Assembly (NCBI GenBank): GCA_934096405.1
Contig: CAKOLW010000001.1
Span: 1-64,000, forward strand
Length of the DNA: 64,000 nt
DNA from: an uncultured Bacilli bacterium
GTDB taxonomy: Bacteria; Bacillota_I; Bacilli_A; RF39; UBA660
Direction of reading: 5' to 3'
Below are positions 16,404-25,533 of this stretch, piece after piece. Each line of letters opens with the position of its first letter. Within the stretch, counting starts at the first letter, position 1. The translations under genes were made by a program, and so were the position numbers. The notes under the pieces are model-generated. The model saw only the letters and a list, made by a program, of their open reading frames with translations. It had not been told where the DNA came from and ran no database searches.

Positions 16404-17147
16404 TTAAGACACTTTTCTATGTTGTATTTTAAATAATATAGAAAGTACTAATTTAGTTGGTAAAAATCTACTAAAGAATACACCTAATTTTACTTTAAAG
16501 CCTGGTACTATAATTAATTTATTCTTTAAACATTTATCAATAGCATACTTAGCAACATATTCACTGCTTAACCCTTTTATACTAAATGTTCCAATTGCTA
16601 CTTTATTAAAATTAGTATTAACTGGTCCAGGACATAATATGCTTATATGAATATTTTTATTCTTCTTTTTAAGTTCTTTATATAAACCTAAAGAATAACT
16701 TCTAACATAATTTTTAGTAGCATAGTATGTATTTAACATAGGTCCTCCAGGCATAAGGCCCGCACTTGAACTAACATTTAAGATGTGTCCATTATCCATA
16801 TATTCTAAACAAGTCTTAGTTATTTTATGTAAAGCAACTATATTAACATTAATCATTTCTATTTCTCTATCTAAACTAATTTCATCATAAAAACCAAAGG
16901 CACCAAATCCTGCATTATTAATAACAAAATCAGGTTTTTCTTTTAGTATATATTCACAAAGTTTATTAACATTATCATTATTACTTAAATCACATACATA
17001 AACACTTGAATTAATTAAAGCTTTAGAAACACTTTCTAATTTATCTTTATTACTACTAACTAATATTAATTCATTTTCTTTACTACTTAAATATCTAGCC
17101 ATATCTCTACCAATACCACTAGAAGCTCCTGTTATTAAAATTTTCAT
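16404..17147 (-). CDS. Short-chain dehydrogenase/reductase
   Basis: A 247-residue classical SDR: cofactor motif TGASSGIG, NNAG in FVINNAGFG, the catalytic Ser in ILNVSSSAG and YATKN (Tyr-x-x-x-Lys). The C-terminus has a hydrophobic, basic stretch (KLGVFFSRFLPTKLVLSILF) suggesting membrane association, as in SDRs acting on lipids or fatty aldehydes. It is the first gene of the cluster with the E2-like protein and the acyl ligase. A ribosome site GGTGATA precedes the ATG. Confidence 0.92.
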   Translation of the reverse strand: MKILITGASSGIGRDMARYLSSKENELILVSSNKDKLESVSKALINSSVYVCDLSNNDNVNKLCEYILKEKPDFVINNAGFGAFGFYDEISLDREIEMINVNIVALHKITKTCLEYMDNGHILNVSSSAGLMPGGPMLNTYYATKNYVRSYSLGLYKELKKKNKNIHISILCPGPVNTNFNKVAIGTFSIKGLSSEYVAKYAIDKCLKNKLIIVPGFKVKLGVFFSRFLPTKLVLSILFKIQHRKVS

Positions 17148-17189
17148 ATTATCACCAATATAATAATATCATCTTTTCATAAAGAAAAA

Positions 17190-17205
17190 AAGTGGAAAGC
17201 CACTT
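17190..17205 (-). terminator. Terminator of the ZIP transporter gene
   Basis: AAGTGG (17190-17195), loop AAAG, CCACTT (17200-17205), followed on the minus strand by TTTTTTTC. It overlaps the ZIP stop codon. Confidence 0.75.
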
Positions 17206-18004
17206 AACCTAATAATACATCTAAACACATCATGAATGAAAATCCCACTAATGTAAATAATGCCATTAATTTTTTTGATTTATTTGCCTGACTTTCAGGT
17301 ATTAATTCTTCCACAACAACATATATCATCGCACCTGCTGCAAAACATAGAAAGAATGGTAAAATGTTTCTTACTTTAACAACAAGCAATGCACCAATTA
17401 CTCCACTTATAGGTTCTACTATTCCACTAAGTTGTCCATAAAAGAAAGCTTTTTTAACACTAAACCCTTCTCTTCTGAGTGGTAAACTAACTGCACTACC
17501 TTCAGGAAAATTCTGTAAACCTATACCTAAAGCAAAGACTAATGAAGACAGCAATAATTTTTCAGTCATACCATACATTAAAGAACCAAATGATATACCT
17601 ACTGCTAAACCTTCTGGTATATTATGTAATGTTATACTAACTATTAATAATAAACTTCTTTTAAAACTACCTGTATCTACTCTTTTAGATTTTTTAAGTA
17701 TCTTATCACATACTTTATCACCCAAGAACAATATAACCCCACCACTCATAAATCCAAATATAGCTATTAAAACAGAATTTTTATTAAGTTCATTTGCAAG
17801 TTCAATACCAGGATCTAAAAGTGACCAAAAAGATGCGGCAATCATAACACCTGCTGCTATACCAAGCATTGCATCCATAACATTCTTATTAACTTTCTTA
17901 AAAAAGAAAACTATACTAGCACCTAAAAGTGTCATTAACCAAGTAAATGTAGTCGCAATTAAAGCCAATATAACTGGATCAACATTTATTAAATTACTCA
18001 ACAT
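17204..18004 (-). CDS. ZIP-family divalent metal transporter
   Basis: About 266 residues with eight membrane segments. The ZIP signature is clear: TLHNIPEGLAVGISFGS in TM4 and LGIGLQNFPEGSAVSLPL in TM5, whose His/Asn/Glu residues bind metal. The family imports Zn, Fe or Mn; which ion cannot be decided. GGTGAT precedes ATG 18004; a GTG five codons earlier is less well placed. Monocistronic with its own terminator. Confidence 0.94.
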   Translation of the reverse strand: MLSNLINVDPVILALIATTFTWLMTLLGASIVFFFKKVNKNVMDAMLGIAAGVMIAASFWSLLDPGIELANELNKNSVLIAIFGFMSGGVILFLGDKVCDKILKKSKRVDTGSFKRSLLLIVSITLHNIPEGLAVGISFGSLMYGMTEKLLLSSLVFALGIGLQNFPEGSAVSLPLRREGFSVKKAFFYGQLSGIVEPISGVIGALLVVKVRNILPFFLCFAAGAMIYVVVEELIPESQANKSKKLMALFTLVGFSFMMCLDVLLG

Positions 18005-18053
18005 AACCAATATCACCACTATAAGTTATGTCATAATTTTATAATTGTATAGG

Positions 18054-18776
18054 CTATATATTTATTTTTTTATCAACTGTTTTATTACTACTCTTTAAGA
18101 ATTTAATAACATAATCTGTTACTTCTTCTCTTCTTTTACTTCTAAAAATATCATGATTAATACCCTTCACTACTAATAAATATTTTTCTTTACTCTTAAT
18201 ATTATCATAAACATAATTAGCACTAGACATAGGTACTATTATATCTTTAGTTCCTTCAATTATTAGAGTTGGTGTAAATACATCCCTCACACATGGATAA
18301 TAAGTTTTAACTAATTCAATAAACTCTTTAACTGCATTCGCAGGCATCCTTAAAAATCTAGAAATAACTTCTTCTCCAGAATACTCTTTAATAACATCCA
18401 TACTAGTTTTAAATGAATCAATTAAATTCATATTGTCATTTTCAACTTTTAAATAATGAAATGCGGGTGCTGCCAAAACTAACTTTTTAATTTCTTTATA
18501 TTTACTTGCAACATAAGCACTCATTACTCCACCCATTGAATGGCCTATTACATAAATATTTTTATAACCAAAATTAATTAACATCTCTACATGTTCTTCA
18601 CATGATTTAATCCAATCTTCCATTTTAATCTTAGTAGCATTAGTATCGTGTCCTGGTAATGTAAAAGAATAAACATCAAAATTATGAACTAATTCTAATC
18701 TATTAGCCAAATATTCTTCATCATAAGTTCCTCCTCCAAATCCATGTATAATTAAAATTGCTTTTCTATATCTCAT
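18054..18776 (-). CDS. Alpha/beta hydrolase, carboxylesterase/monoacylglycerol-lipase type
   Basis: About 240 residues. The oxyanion region is IIHGFGGGTYDEEYLA, the nucleophile elbow is GHSMGG, an acid follows in IEGTKDIIVP, and the catalytic His is in GINHDIF. Size and layout match small carboxylesterases and lysophospholipase-like enzymes acting on short acyl esters. GGGAG precedes ATG 18776, which starts at the conserved first strand. No operon partner; diverges from the broken MBL-fold gene at 18857. Confidence 0.9.
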   Translation of the reverse strand: MRYRKAILIIHGFGGGTYDEEYLANRLELVHNFDVYSFTLPGHDTNATKIKMEDWIKSCEEHVEMLINFGYKNIYVIGHSMGGVMSAYVASKYKEIKKLVLAAPAFHYLKVENDNMNLIDSFKTSMDVIKEYSGEEVISRFLRMPANAVKEFIELVKTYYPCVRDVFTPTLIIEGTKDIIVPMSSANYVYDNIKSKEKYLLVVKGINHDIFRSKRREEVTDYVIKFLKSSNKTVDKKINI

Positions 18777-18856
18777 ATCGTTCTCCCTAATATAATTATA
18801 CAAGATAAACTATTTTATTAAAAGAGGTTTTTTGCTATATTTAACTTGGTATTAAT

Positions 18857-19504
18857 ATGAAAAATAAACTTGTGTTTAAAATATTTTTTTACTTAATAAT
18901 AGGGATATTAATTATAATAACTTTATTAGTATTGTTTTGTTATCCTGGAGTAGGAAAAATACCTAATAAAGATAAAAGAAATAAGTATAGTGAATTAGAC
19001 TATTACTCAAATAACAAATTTCATAATATAGAAGATACTACACTCATGACAGGTAGACAAAATGAAGGTGGTAATAGTATCAAACCAAATAAAACTATTA
19101 AAGCTATTAAATGGAATAGTTACGAAATTGATAGAGAATTCACTATAAACTGGTTAGGTCACTCTTCATACTTATTCAAATGTTATCAAAATACACTTAT
19201 AGTTCCTGTTTTAACAAATTATGTTTCTCCTTTCAATTTTGTAGGTGTTAAAAGATTTAGTGAAGTTCCAATAAATCCTGAAAACATACCAGATATTGAT
19301 ATTTTACTTATATCTCATGATCATTAAGATCACCTTGATTATCAAACTACAGAGAAAATAGACAGTAAAGTTAAAAATTATATATTACCACTTGGTGTAG
19401 ATAGTTATCTATTATCATTTGGTGTAAATAAAGAAAAAATACATACTCTTAAATGGCGGGAAAATATAACAATTATAGTAGTAAATGATGGAAAGATTAT
19501 TTAA
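18857..19504 (+). pseudogene. Broken MBL-fold metallo-hydrolase (UlaG/NAPE-PLD-like)
   Basis: The frame from 18857 has an N-terminal membrane segment and the family start (INWLGHSSYLFK), and reaches LLISHDH, where a TAA (19325-19327) interrupts the metal motif. The same frame resumes with DHLDYQTTEKI. The intact motif HDHYDHLD is therefore broken by one nonsense change at the Tyr codon. Downstream, LPLGVDSYLLSFGV continues to a second stop at 19502. Intact relatives run to roughly 300 residues or more with further His/Asp ligands, so the 3' third is also lost. No strong ribosome site precedes the ATG. Confidence 0.88.
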
Positions 19505-19571
19505 ACAACTAATTTACAAAATATGTCTGTAAAAATTGTAAAAAAAATAAATATTTTTCTTAGAAACATGA

Positions 19572-19577
19572 TATAAT
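19572..19577 (+). promoter_or_regulatory. -10 element of the ytxH promoter
   Basis: TATAAT with an upstream TG extension (TGATATAAT, as before the NlpC gene), 16 bases before the start codon. No good -35 hexamer is visible. Confidence 0.4.
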
Positions 19578-19592
19578 AATAGTGGTGATAAT

Positions 19593-19991
19593 ATGAAAAA
19601 GGAAAATTTAAAAATAGTTGGTGCTATGGTAGGTGGTGCACTAGTAGGTGGAGCAGCTGGTATTCTATTTGCACCTAGAAAAGGATCTGAAACAAGAGAA
19701 AAAATTAAAGATTCTATTAATAGTTTGTTAGAAAAAACTCAATCAATTGACAAAGAAGACATAAAAAAATATATCGAAAAAGAATTAGAAAAGATTGATT
19801 TAGAAATAGTTAGACTTGATGAACTAGATAGTTATAAAAAAGCTAAAAGACAAGCTAAAAAAATACTTAAAAAAATAGACAAACTTATTAAATATACTAA
19901 GAAAAAAGGCATGCAAGATTTTGAAGATTTAACTAATGAACTAAGAGAAAAAGCTGAAGAAATATCAGAAGAAATACTAACAAACTTATAA
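19593..19991 (+). CDS. ytxH: YtxH-domain envelope/stress protein
   Basis: A 132-residue protein with an N-terminal glycine-rich hydrophobic helix (VGAMVGGALVGGAAGILFAP) followed at once by RKGSETREKIKD, the YtxH signature, then a Lys/Glu coiled coil. YtxH proteins are small membrane-associated proteins often induced under general stress; their biochemical role is not established. GTGGTGAT supports the start. Ends at a strong bidirectional terminator. Confidence 0.88.
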   Translation: MKKENLKIVGAMVGGALVGGAAGILFAPRKGSETREKIKDSINSLLEKTQSIDKEDIKKYIEKELEKIDLEIVRLDELDSYKKAKRQAKKILKKIDKLIKYTKKKGMQDFEDLTNELREKAEEISEEILTNL

Positions 19992-19992
19992 A

Positions 19993-20024
19993 AATAGTAT
20001 TGTTGTTAACTCAACAATACTATT
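19993..20024. terminator. Strong bidirectional terminator
   Basis: A perfect 13-bp stem, AATAGTATTGTTG (19993-20005) with CAACAATACTATT (20012-20024), serves ytxH and the convergent gene ending at 20020. Confidence 0.85.
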
Positions 20025-20592
20025 TTCTTTCTTTATTATAAACTTTTGCAATTACAATTAATCCCACGAAAGCAATTATAAATCCAAAGAATAAACCAAT
20101 TATTAAAGCATCATTTCTATAATATTTAGTCAAAACTTCCTCTACTTTATCTACTTTATCTTCACTTTGATAAAGTCTTAAAAATGTTTTTAATAAAGTT
20201 TCCTTATTATTTTCATTAAAAGTTATAAAGTAAGAATCACCTACTACCATAAAAGGAACATCTGAAGATCTACTTTGCAAATAGTCTATTGTATTAGTAA
20301 ATAACTCTTTATTATCTTCATTAGTATAAATTTCATAACTTTTTATTTTAAAGAATTGACCATATTCTTCACATATTTCATTCAAATAATTTAATAAATT
20401 TAGGGTTTTTGATTCTCCATATTGTTTAAATAAATATATAGTTGCCTGTTTATCATTTTCCTCATAATTAGGACACTTAATTTCAATATTTTCTTTTTTT
20501 AATGATTCAATTAATCCTTCACTCTTAATTTCAGCTTTTAATATAAATGGATTAAACATAATCAATAAAAATAATATTATAATCTTTTTCAC
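20020..20592 (-). CDS. Membrane protein with extracytoplasmic thioredoxin-like domain
   Basis: About 190 residues: a signal sequence (KKIIILFLLIMFNPFILKAE), a domain of about 130 residues with thioredoxin-like spacing (ATIYLFKQYGESKTLNLLNYL, then DVPFMVVGDSYFI where Trx has its cis-Pro), and one C-terminal membrane helix. The CxxC redox pair is absent. The start is GTG 20592, four bases after GGAGG that overlaps the end of the upstream gene, so the two are coupled. Function unknown; the fold call is tentative. Confidence 0.65.
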   Translation of the reverse strand: MKKIIILFLLIMFNPFILKAEIKSEGLIESLKKENIEIKCPNYEENDKQATIYLFKQYGESKTLNLLNYLNEICEEYGQFFKIKSYEIYTNEDNKELFTNTIDYLQSRSSDVPFMVVGDSYFITFNENNKETLLKTFLRLYQSEDKVDKVEEVLTKYYRNDALIIGLFFGFIIAFVGLIVIAKVYNKERK

Positions 20593-20602
20593 ATTTCCTC
20601 CA

Positions 20603-21904
20603 TTATCTTCCATATCTATAGTTATACTTAATTAAAACTTTAACACCCTCATCTTTTTCCATATCATCAATACTTTTACCAGTTTTCTTTTCAAACTCTT
20701 CACGTGACAAATATTCATCAAATACTTCATTTGAATGAAGCATAAAATAAGCACGATATCTTTGATGTATGTCAGTTTTCTCTTGTCTATAACTTTTATT
20801 ACTATCATTCAATGCTGAAGTTTCATACCAAGCTGACCAAGAAGTAAAAGTAGTTAAAGCCTCGTCTTTATATGGATAAGTTCTAGAAGGCATAGTATAG
20901 AAACTAGAATATTTTCTTTCTACACCATTGTACCATCTCCATAGAGTATCAACATATCTATACATAGTTACAGTATCACTATCTTTTTTTGTATACTTTA
21001 CCTTATCTTCCTCATTCTCTATTGAAGGCGTATAATTACCCTTATTATAATATACTTTATTGCCATCTCCATCCTCATAATACCACTTATATGCTATAGA
21101 AGAACTAATTTTTCTATAACTTTTAACTTCTGGATAGTTACTACTCCACTCACTAGGATCACTTTCAATCGCAGTATTAATATCTTTTTTTGAATAACCT
21201 GTTGGTTGTTCTGAAGAAAAATCAGAATAATCAGAATTATTATTACTATAAAACTTCCATTCTTGATCTCTATAACTATAGTATGTTTTCTTTTCTGTTT
21301 CGTAAGTAATTAATTCTCCTGGAGTTGGAATCTTAGGCCATCTTACTTCATCTAAAGGCATATTAACCCCCCATTCAGATTCTTCAGTATTTATATATTT
21401 ACCTTCAATCCAATTAGTCCAAGCTGTATAGTTTTTTGTAACTTCATAATAATTAAAAGAAACATCAACATCTATTAACTTTTTATCTTCTGGGTATTTT
21501 TCAGTATAATTACTCATACTATATCTTTTATCAGTAGTACAATAAGAACAATTTTTCAAATCAAAAGTTTTTATATATTCTCCATCAGCTTTAGTAATTT
21601 TAACATTTCCAGTACATGTCTTTTTACCAACTTTAAATTCAGTATCAGTTAGTTTATTAATATTTATTGTAACAGACTCTCCATTTTTACTAGGTAATAA
21701 ATCATTACTACTAGCATATTGAAAAGCTGAATCCATGGCACTATCTTCTAAACTTATACACTTATTATTTTTAGTAGTACTAACTATAATAAACACTATA
21801 ACAACTACTATTATTAAAACACTTAATATAATAATAGGTGTATAATCTTTTTTTAAATCATCGCTTTTTTTATTTATTTTTGAATTAAAAATACTATATT
21901 TCAT
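20603..21904 (-). CDS. Large extracytoplasmic protein with Trp/Tyr-rich repeats
   Basis: A 433-residue protein with a short cytoplasmic N-terminus, one membrane helix (about 22-44) and a long outside region. A first domain holds four cysteines (KKTCTGNVK, LKNCSYCTTD). The rest is built from loosely repeating units with Trp-x-x-Tyr blocks and a YSxF...P...Y pattern (QEWKFYSNNNSDYSDF, LWRWYNGVERKYSSF), plus WTNWIEG and WSAWYE that recall thrombospondin-type repeats. I do not recognise the family; a surface adhesin or receptor is a guess. It overlaps the thioredoxin-like gene region and likely works with it. Confidence 0.65.
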   Translation of the reverse strand: MKYSIFNSKINKKSDDLKKDYTPIIILSVLIIVVVIVFIIVSTTKNNKCISLEDSAMDSAFQYASSNDLLPSKNGESVTININKLTDTEFKVGKKTCTGNVKITKADGEYIKTFDLKNCSYCTTDKRYSMSNYTEKYPEDKKLIDVDVSFNYYEVTKNYTAWTNWIEGKYINTEESEWGVNMPLDEVRWPKIPTPGELITYETEKKTYYSYRDQEWKFYSNNNSDYSDFSSEQPTGYSKKDINTAIESDPSEWSSNYPEVKSYRKISSSIAYKWYYEDGDGNKVYYNKGNYTPSIENEEDKVKYTKKDSDTVTMYRYVDTLWRWYNGVERKYSSFYTMPSRTYPYKDEALTTFTSWSAWYETSALNDSNKSYRQEKTDIHQRYRAYFMLHSNEVFDEYLSREEFEKKTGKSIDDMEKDEGVKVLIKYNYRYGR

Positions 21905-21962
21905 TTTTAAGACACCTCATCTACTATAAAATATATCATATTTTTGTATCAAAAACAACAAA

Positions 21963-23588
21963 TTACTCTTCACTTTCATTTAACATTTCATAATGAAGTA
22001 CTATATCTCTATCATAATAAACAATTCTTCCACTAGGTAGTAAAAGCATTCTATTAATTCCTAAATTATCAACAAAATCCAGATTATGAGATACAACAAG
22101 TAAAGTACCCTCAAATTCTTTAAAAGTATCTGCAATTATCATTTGTGTCATAGGATCTAAATGGTTAGTAGGTTCATCTAAAAGAATTGTATTAGCCCCA
22201 CCTAAACTTATTTTGGCAAGTGCTACTCTACTTCTTTCTCCCGGAGACAATACACTAACTTTTTTATAAATATCATCACCACTAAACAAGAAACTACCTA
22301 GTAACTTTCTAAGTTCATAATCCCTTAGATTATACTCACTAAAATTATTTAAAATACTCTTATCTAAATCAAGTATCTCATGCTCTTGAGCATAATAAGA
22401 TATATTAGTTTTTTCACCAACACAGATTTCTCCTTCAATAGGATTTAATTCTCCCATAATTAACTTTAAAAGTGTTGATTTACCAATACCATTTTCTCCT
22501 ACTATCAAGAATTTTTCTCCCCTAGATATATCAAATGTTAACTTATCATATAAAAGATTATCTAAGGTATAACCAAATGTAAGACTATTTGATTTAATAG
22601 GTATACTATAACTTGGATAATCTATATGCATCTTTATTCTAGCATACTTATTCTTTTTCTCTAACTCTACCTTTTCATTTTGTAATCTTTCTAACTTCTT
22701 AATTCTATCTTTAGCTATATTTGCTTTCTTTTCATTACCTCTTATATATTTACTAATAATTTTCTTAAGTTTTTCTTCTTCTTTAACTTGTTTTTCATGC
22801 AACCTTAAAGTAGCCTTATCTCTTTCATCTTTAATAGTTAAATATTTTTTATAGTTACCATTAAATAGTTCTACTTTATGCTTTATTTTATCTACATATA
22901 AAGTTCTAGTAGTAACTTCATTTAAAAACTCTACATCATGCGAAATAACAAGTACTAAACCTTTATACTTTTTTAAATAATTTATAATATAATCTTTAGT
23001 ATCTAAATCTAAGTGGTTTGTAGGTTCATCTAATAATAGTATTTCAGGATTAGAATATAATAGTCTTGCAAATGCTACTTTTGATTTTTGTCCACCAGAA
23101 ATATTTTTTAATTTTAAATCAAGTAATTCATCATTAATATTCATACCACTTATTATTTTTAAAAGTATTCCTTCAGCATTATATTCATCGTAATATGTTA
23201 ATTTATCTTCAACTTTAGATATTTCTTTATATTTAATGTTTAGTAATTTTTCATCTGTAATACTACCAATTTCTTCATATAAAGAATTTAATTTTTCTTT
23301 TAATTCTTTAATAGGTCTACCTAAAAGTAAATAATCAAATACTGTGATATCATCACTTGGAATTTCATCTGTAATAACTTGTGGGAGGAATCCTATATTA
23401 ATGTTATTTTTTAGTTTAATTCTACCACTATCAGGAACCAGTTTTCCAAGTATTAAATTAAATAATGTTGATTTACCAGCACCATTTACTCCCACTATAC
23501 CTACTTTATCAGTATCATTAAATTGTACTGTAATATCATCAAAGATTGTTTGTAAACCAAATGACATACTTAAATTTTCTATATACAT
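21963..23588 (-). CDS. ABC-F family ATPase
   Basis: A 541-residue protein with two ABC domains and no membrane segments. Domain 1 has GVNGAGKS, the signature ISGGQKSKVAFARLL and LLLDEPTNHLDLDT. Domain 2 has GENGIGKS, LSPGERSRVALAKI and ILLDEPTNHLDPMT. A charged linker (EEKLKKIISKYIRGNEKKAN) lies between. ABC-F proteins bind the ribosome E site and aid translation or protect from antibiotics; the short linker suggests a housekeeping type (YkpA/EttA-like) rather than a resistance factor, but this is not certain. Single gene. Confidence 0.94.
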   Translation of the reverse strand: MYIENLSMSFGLQTIFDDITVQFNDTDKVGIVGVNGAGKSTLFNLILGKLVPDSGRIKLKNNINIGFLPQVITDEIPSDDITVFDYLLLGRPIKELKEKLNSLYEEIGSITDEKLLNIKYKEISKVEDKLTYYDEYNAEGILLKIISGMNINDELLDLKLKNISGGQKSKVAFARLLYSNPEILLLDEPTNHLDLDTKDYIINYLKKYKGLVLVISHDVEFLNEVTTRTLYVDKIKHKVELFNGNYKKYLTIKDERDKATLRLHEKQVKEEEKLKKIISKYIRGNEKKANIAKDRIKKLERLQNEKVELEKKNKYARIKMHIDYPSYSIPIKSNSLTFGYTLDNLLYDKLTFDISRGEKFLIVGENGIGKSTLLKLIMGELNPIEGEICVGEKTNISYYAQEHEILDLDKSILNNFSEYNLRDYELRKLLGSFLFSGDDIYKKVSVLSPGERSRVALAKISLGGANTILLDEPTNHLDPMTQMIIADTFKEFEGTLLVVSHNLDFVDNLGINRMLLLPSGRIVYYDRDIVLHYEMLNESEE

Positions 23589-23654
23589 AGTCTCACCTTA
23601 TTTCTTATTAAGTTCAAAAAAAAGAATTAACAATTTGTAATTCTTCAAATCTTA

Positions 23655-23885
23655 TTATCTATTTATTTTAGTTTTTCTTTTTACTACATGTTCTTCACTA
23701 AAATCACACTCATTTATTTTTTCATTCAATATTTGTATAATTTTGTTAACTTCCTCTTGTGATCTATAACCCAAAATACTAATAATATAATTAGCCATTT
23801 CTTCTGGATTATTATACCTTTTCTTATATTCATAACCACATGTACAAGGATATTCCCAACACTTAATGCATTCATATAATGACAT
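23655..23885 (-). CDS. Small cysteine-rich protein, possible zinc knuckle
   Basis: A 76-residue protein starting MSLYECIKCWEYPCTCGY, that is Cys-x2-Cys-x4-Cys-x-Cys, likely binding one zinc. Helical sequence follows (EEMANYIISILGYRSQEEVNKIIQIL) with a basic tail. GGGGGA precedes the ATG. It lies 14 bases downstream of another small gene, so the two are probably one transcript. No family recognised. Confidence 0.6.
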   Translation of the reverse strand: MSLYECIKCWEYPCTCGYEYKKRYNNPEEMANYIISILGYRSQEEVNKIIQILNEKINECDFSEEHVVKRKTKINR

Positions 23886-23899
23886 TAATATTCCCCCAA

Positions 23900-24202
23900 T
23901 TACTTTTTATACACTTTTTTATTTTCTTTCATTTTTCTTTTTTGCTTATTATAAAAATCATCTAAAACTGGTGTCATTTCACTAATAAATTTATTTTGTT
24001 GATTAATACTACCGTTTTTAGCTTTATTATATTCACTTTCAAAAATAGTCCTTTTCATATTTTCTAAAGTTACTCTTTCATACAATTTACTACCAATAAT
24101 AGGAATCTTAATCATCCACTCCTTAGAATTGTAAATATTACTTTCTTTATAGTCAGCAATGAATTGAGCAATATCATCCATCGTATAATTACTATTTTTC
24201 AC
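23900..24202 (-). CDS. Hypothetical soluble protein
   Basis: About 100 residues from GTG 24202, which has GGGGGAG six bases upstream; the longer frame reading into hydrophobic codons has no ribosome site. The protein is helical and charged (MDDIAQFIADYKESN, ISEMTPVLDDFYNKQ) with a very basic C-terminus. Not recognised. Paired with the cysteine-rich gene downstream, both using nearly identical GGGGGA ribosome sites. Confidence 0.5.
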   Translation of the reverse strand: MKNSNYTMDDIAQFIADYKESNIYNSKEWMIKIPIIGSKLYERVTLENMKRTIFESEYNKAKNGSINQQNKFISEMTPVLDDFYNKQKRKMKENKKVYKK

Positions 24203-24275
24203 AAAATACTCCCCCAACAAAAACAATATACATAAAATTTTTATCAATGAACTTATTGTTTTAAATTATTCAATA

Positions 24276-24349
24276 TGGCAGGGGCAGAAGGATTCGAACC
24301 CTCGCGATCAGTTTTGGAGACTGAGATACTACCACTATATGATGCCCCT
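24276..24349 (-). tRNA. tRNA-Trp (anticodon CCA)
   Basis: A 74-base cloverleaf with encoded CCA. The acceptor AGGGGCA/TGCCCCT is typical of Firmicute tRNA-Trp, the anticodon loop CTCCAAA places CCA at 34-36, and the T-arm is GAGGG-TTCGAAT-CCTTC. A TATAAT-like box lies about 15 bases upstream. Confidence 0.95.
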
Positions 24350-24384
24350 AAATCAATTAGTATTATACTACATAAAAAACAAAA

Positions 24385-24411
24385 AAGGAAGAGCTTTTTT
24401 AGTTCTTCCTT
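24385..24411 (-). terminator. Terminator of the dehydrogenase gene
   Basis: AAGGAAGA (24385-24392) pairs with TCTTCCTT (24404-24411), followed on the minus strand by TTTTTTGTTTTTT. The stop codon of the gene lies in the loop. Confidence 0.8.
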
Positions 24412-25454
24412 AAATTTTTTAATTCACCCATTCTACTAGTAGGTACATAACCTGGTTCACTATTTAGAACATCAGGTATTCTATTAACTATACTCGCGCA
24501 AGTTAATTCAACTGTACAAGGTCTATTAATAATCATTGTCGTATCAGCATCTCCATATATAGTCCACTCATTACTATCATAATCTGAACTACTGTAAACT
24601 TTACCAATACATTCAGTTTCTAAGGTAATGCCTTCCATAGTTTCAGTAGTTACTACCGCACTCATACCTGTACATTCACCTTTTTTTACTGTCATTCCTA
24701 AAGTACTAGAAAAAATATCTTCTTCTGCTATTTTAGGTACACATTTTTGAACTTGACTTTTTAAAGTAAGTCCAAGCTTATCTAATAACCAACCATTAAC
24801 ATTCCACATATATGATGGAAGAAATTCTCCCTTATTTATTAATTCTAAACGTTCTTCTTCACTTATATTATCAGCACTAGCAACACTTTTTTCAAAATCA
24901 CTAACACTTAAACCAGCCCCATGCGCTTTAGCAAGTGCAATTCCATAATCCTCAACATTATAACTACTACTACCTTTTATCTTTGTAATATTATGTGTGG
25001 CTCCACATAATGTAGAAATTAGATTACCCCAAAAAGCATCTTGGTATCCACTTCCAGTAATAGTACAATTATTTTCTTTAGCTAATGTATCGATCTCATT
25101 AGTCAAAACAGGATTTGAATTCATTGGATAAAACGCTTCTTCACAAGTCGTAATAGCATTAATTCCTAAACGAGCACAAATAAGTAAAATATCTTTACAA
25201 TCATTTAGTAAACTCATTGTAGTTACAATACATATATCTGGTTTAAGAATACTTAAATCCTCTTCTACTAAACTAGCATTTTTAATAGAAACTCCTAAAT
25301 ATTCTCCCTTGGTTACTACGGAAGCATCTTTCCCGACTATCTCGGGATTTATATCATAAGCGCCAACTAAGGTCATACCATTTTCTATAGCATATCTCAT
25401 AGTATATTCGCTCATCTTACCGCAACCATATTGTACAAATCTTATATCTTTCAT
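24399..25454 (-). CDS. 2,4-diaminopentanoate dehydrogenase-like oxidoreductase
   Basis: About 351 residues with an N-terminal dihydrodipicolinate-reductase-like NAD(P) fold (FVQYGCGKMSEYTMRYAIENG, LVGAYDINPEIVGKD, DICIVTTMS, INAITTCEEAFYP) and the substrate-domain motif ITGSGYQDAFWGN. This matches 2,4-diaminopentanoate dehydrogenase of ornithine fermentation and related amino-acid dehydrogenases. No other ornithine-degradation gene is present here, so the true substrate is uncertain. GGAGGGAG before ATG 25454 sets the start, shortening the longest frame by 14 codons. Monocistronic. Confidence 0.85.
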   Translation of the reverse strand: MKDIRFVQYGCGKMSEYTMRYAIENGMTLVGAYDINPEIVGKDASVVTKGEYLGVSIKNASLVEEDLSILKPDICIVTTMSLLNDCKDILLICARLGINAITTCEEAFYPMNSNPVLTNEIDTLAKENNCTITGSGYQDAFWGNLISTLCGATHNITKIKGSSSYNVEDYGIALAKAHGAGLSVSDFEKSVASADNISEEERLELINKGEFLPSYMWNVNGWLLDKLGLTLKSQVQKCVPKIAEEDIFSSTLGMTVKKGECTGMSAVVTTETMEGITLETECIGKVYSSSDYDSNEWTIYGDADTTMIINRPCTVELTCASIVNRIPDVLNSEPGYVPTSRMGELKNLRKN

Positions 25455-25533
25455 ACTCCCTCCTATTATTAGTTTAACACACTTTTCACTCTTCACAAGA
25501 CTTTATTCAAAATAACGTGTAAACTAATGTAAA

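Noticed and set aside
24276..24349. tRNA-Gly (TCC)
   Set aside because: Counting the seven-base loop from the stem puts CCA at 34-36 after the invariant U33, and the acceptor AGGGGCA matches Firmicute tRNA-Trp.
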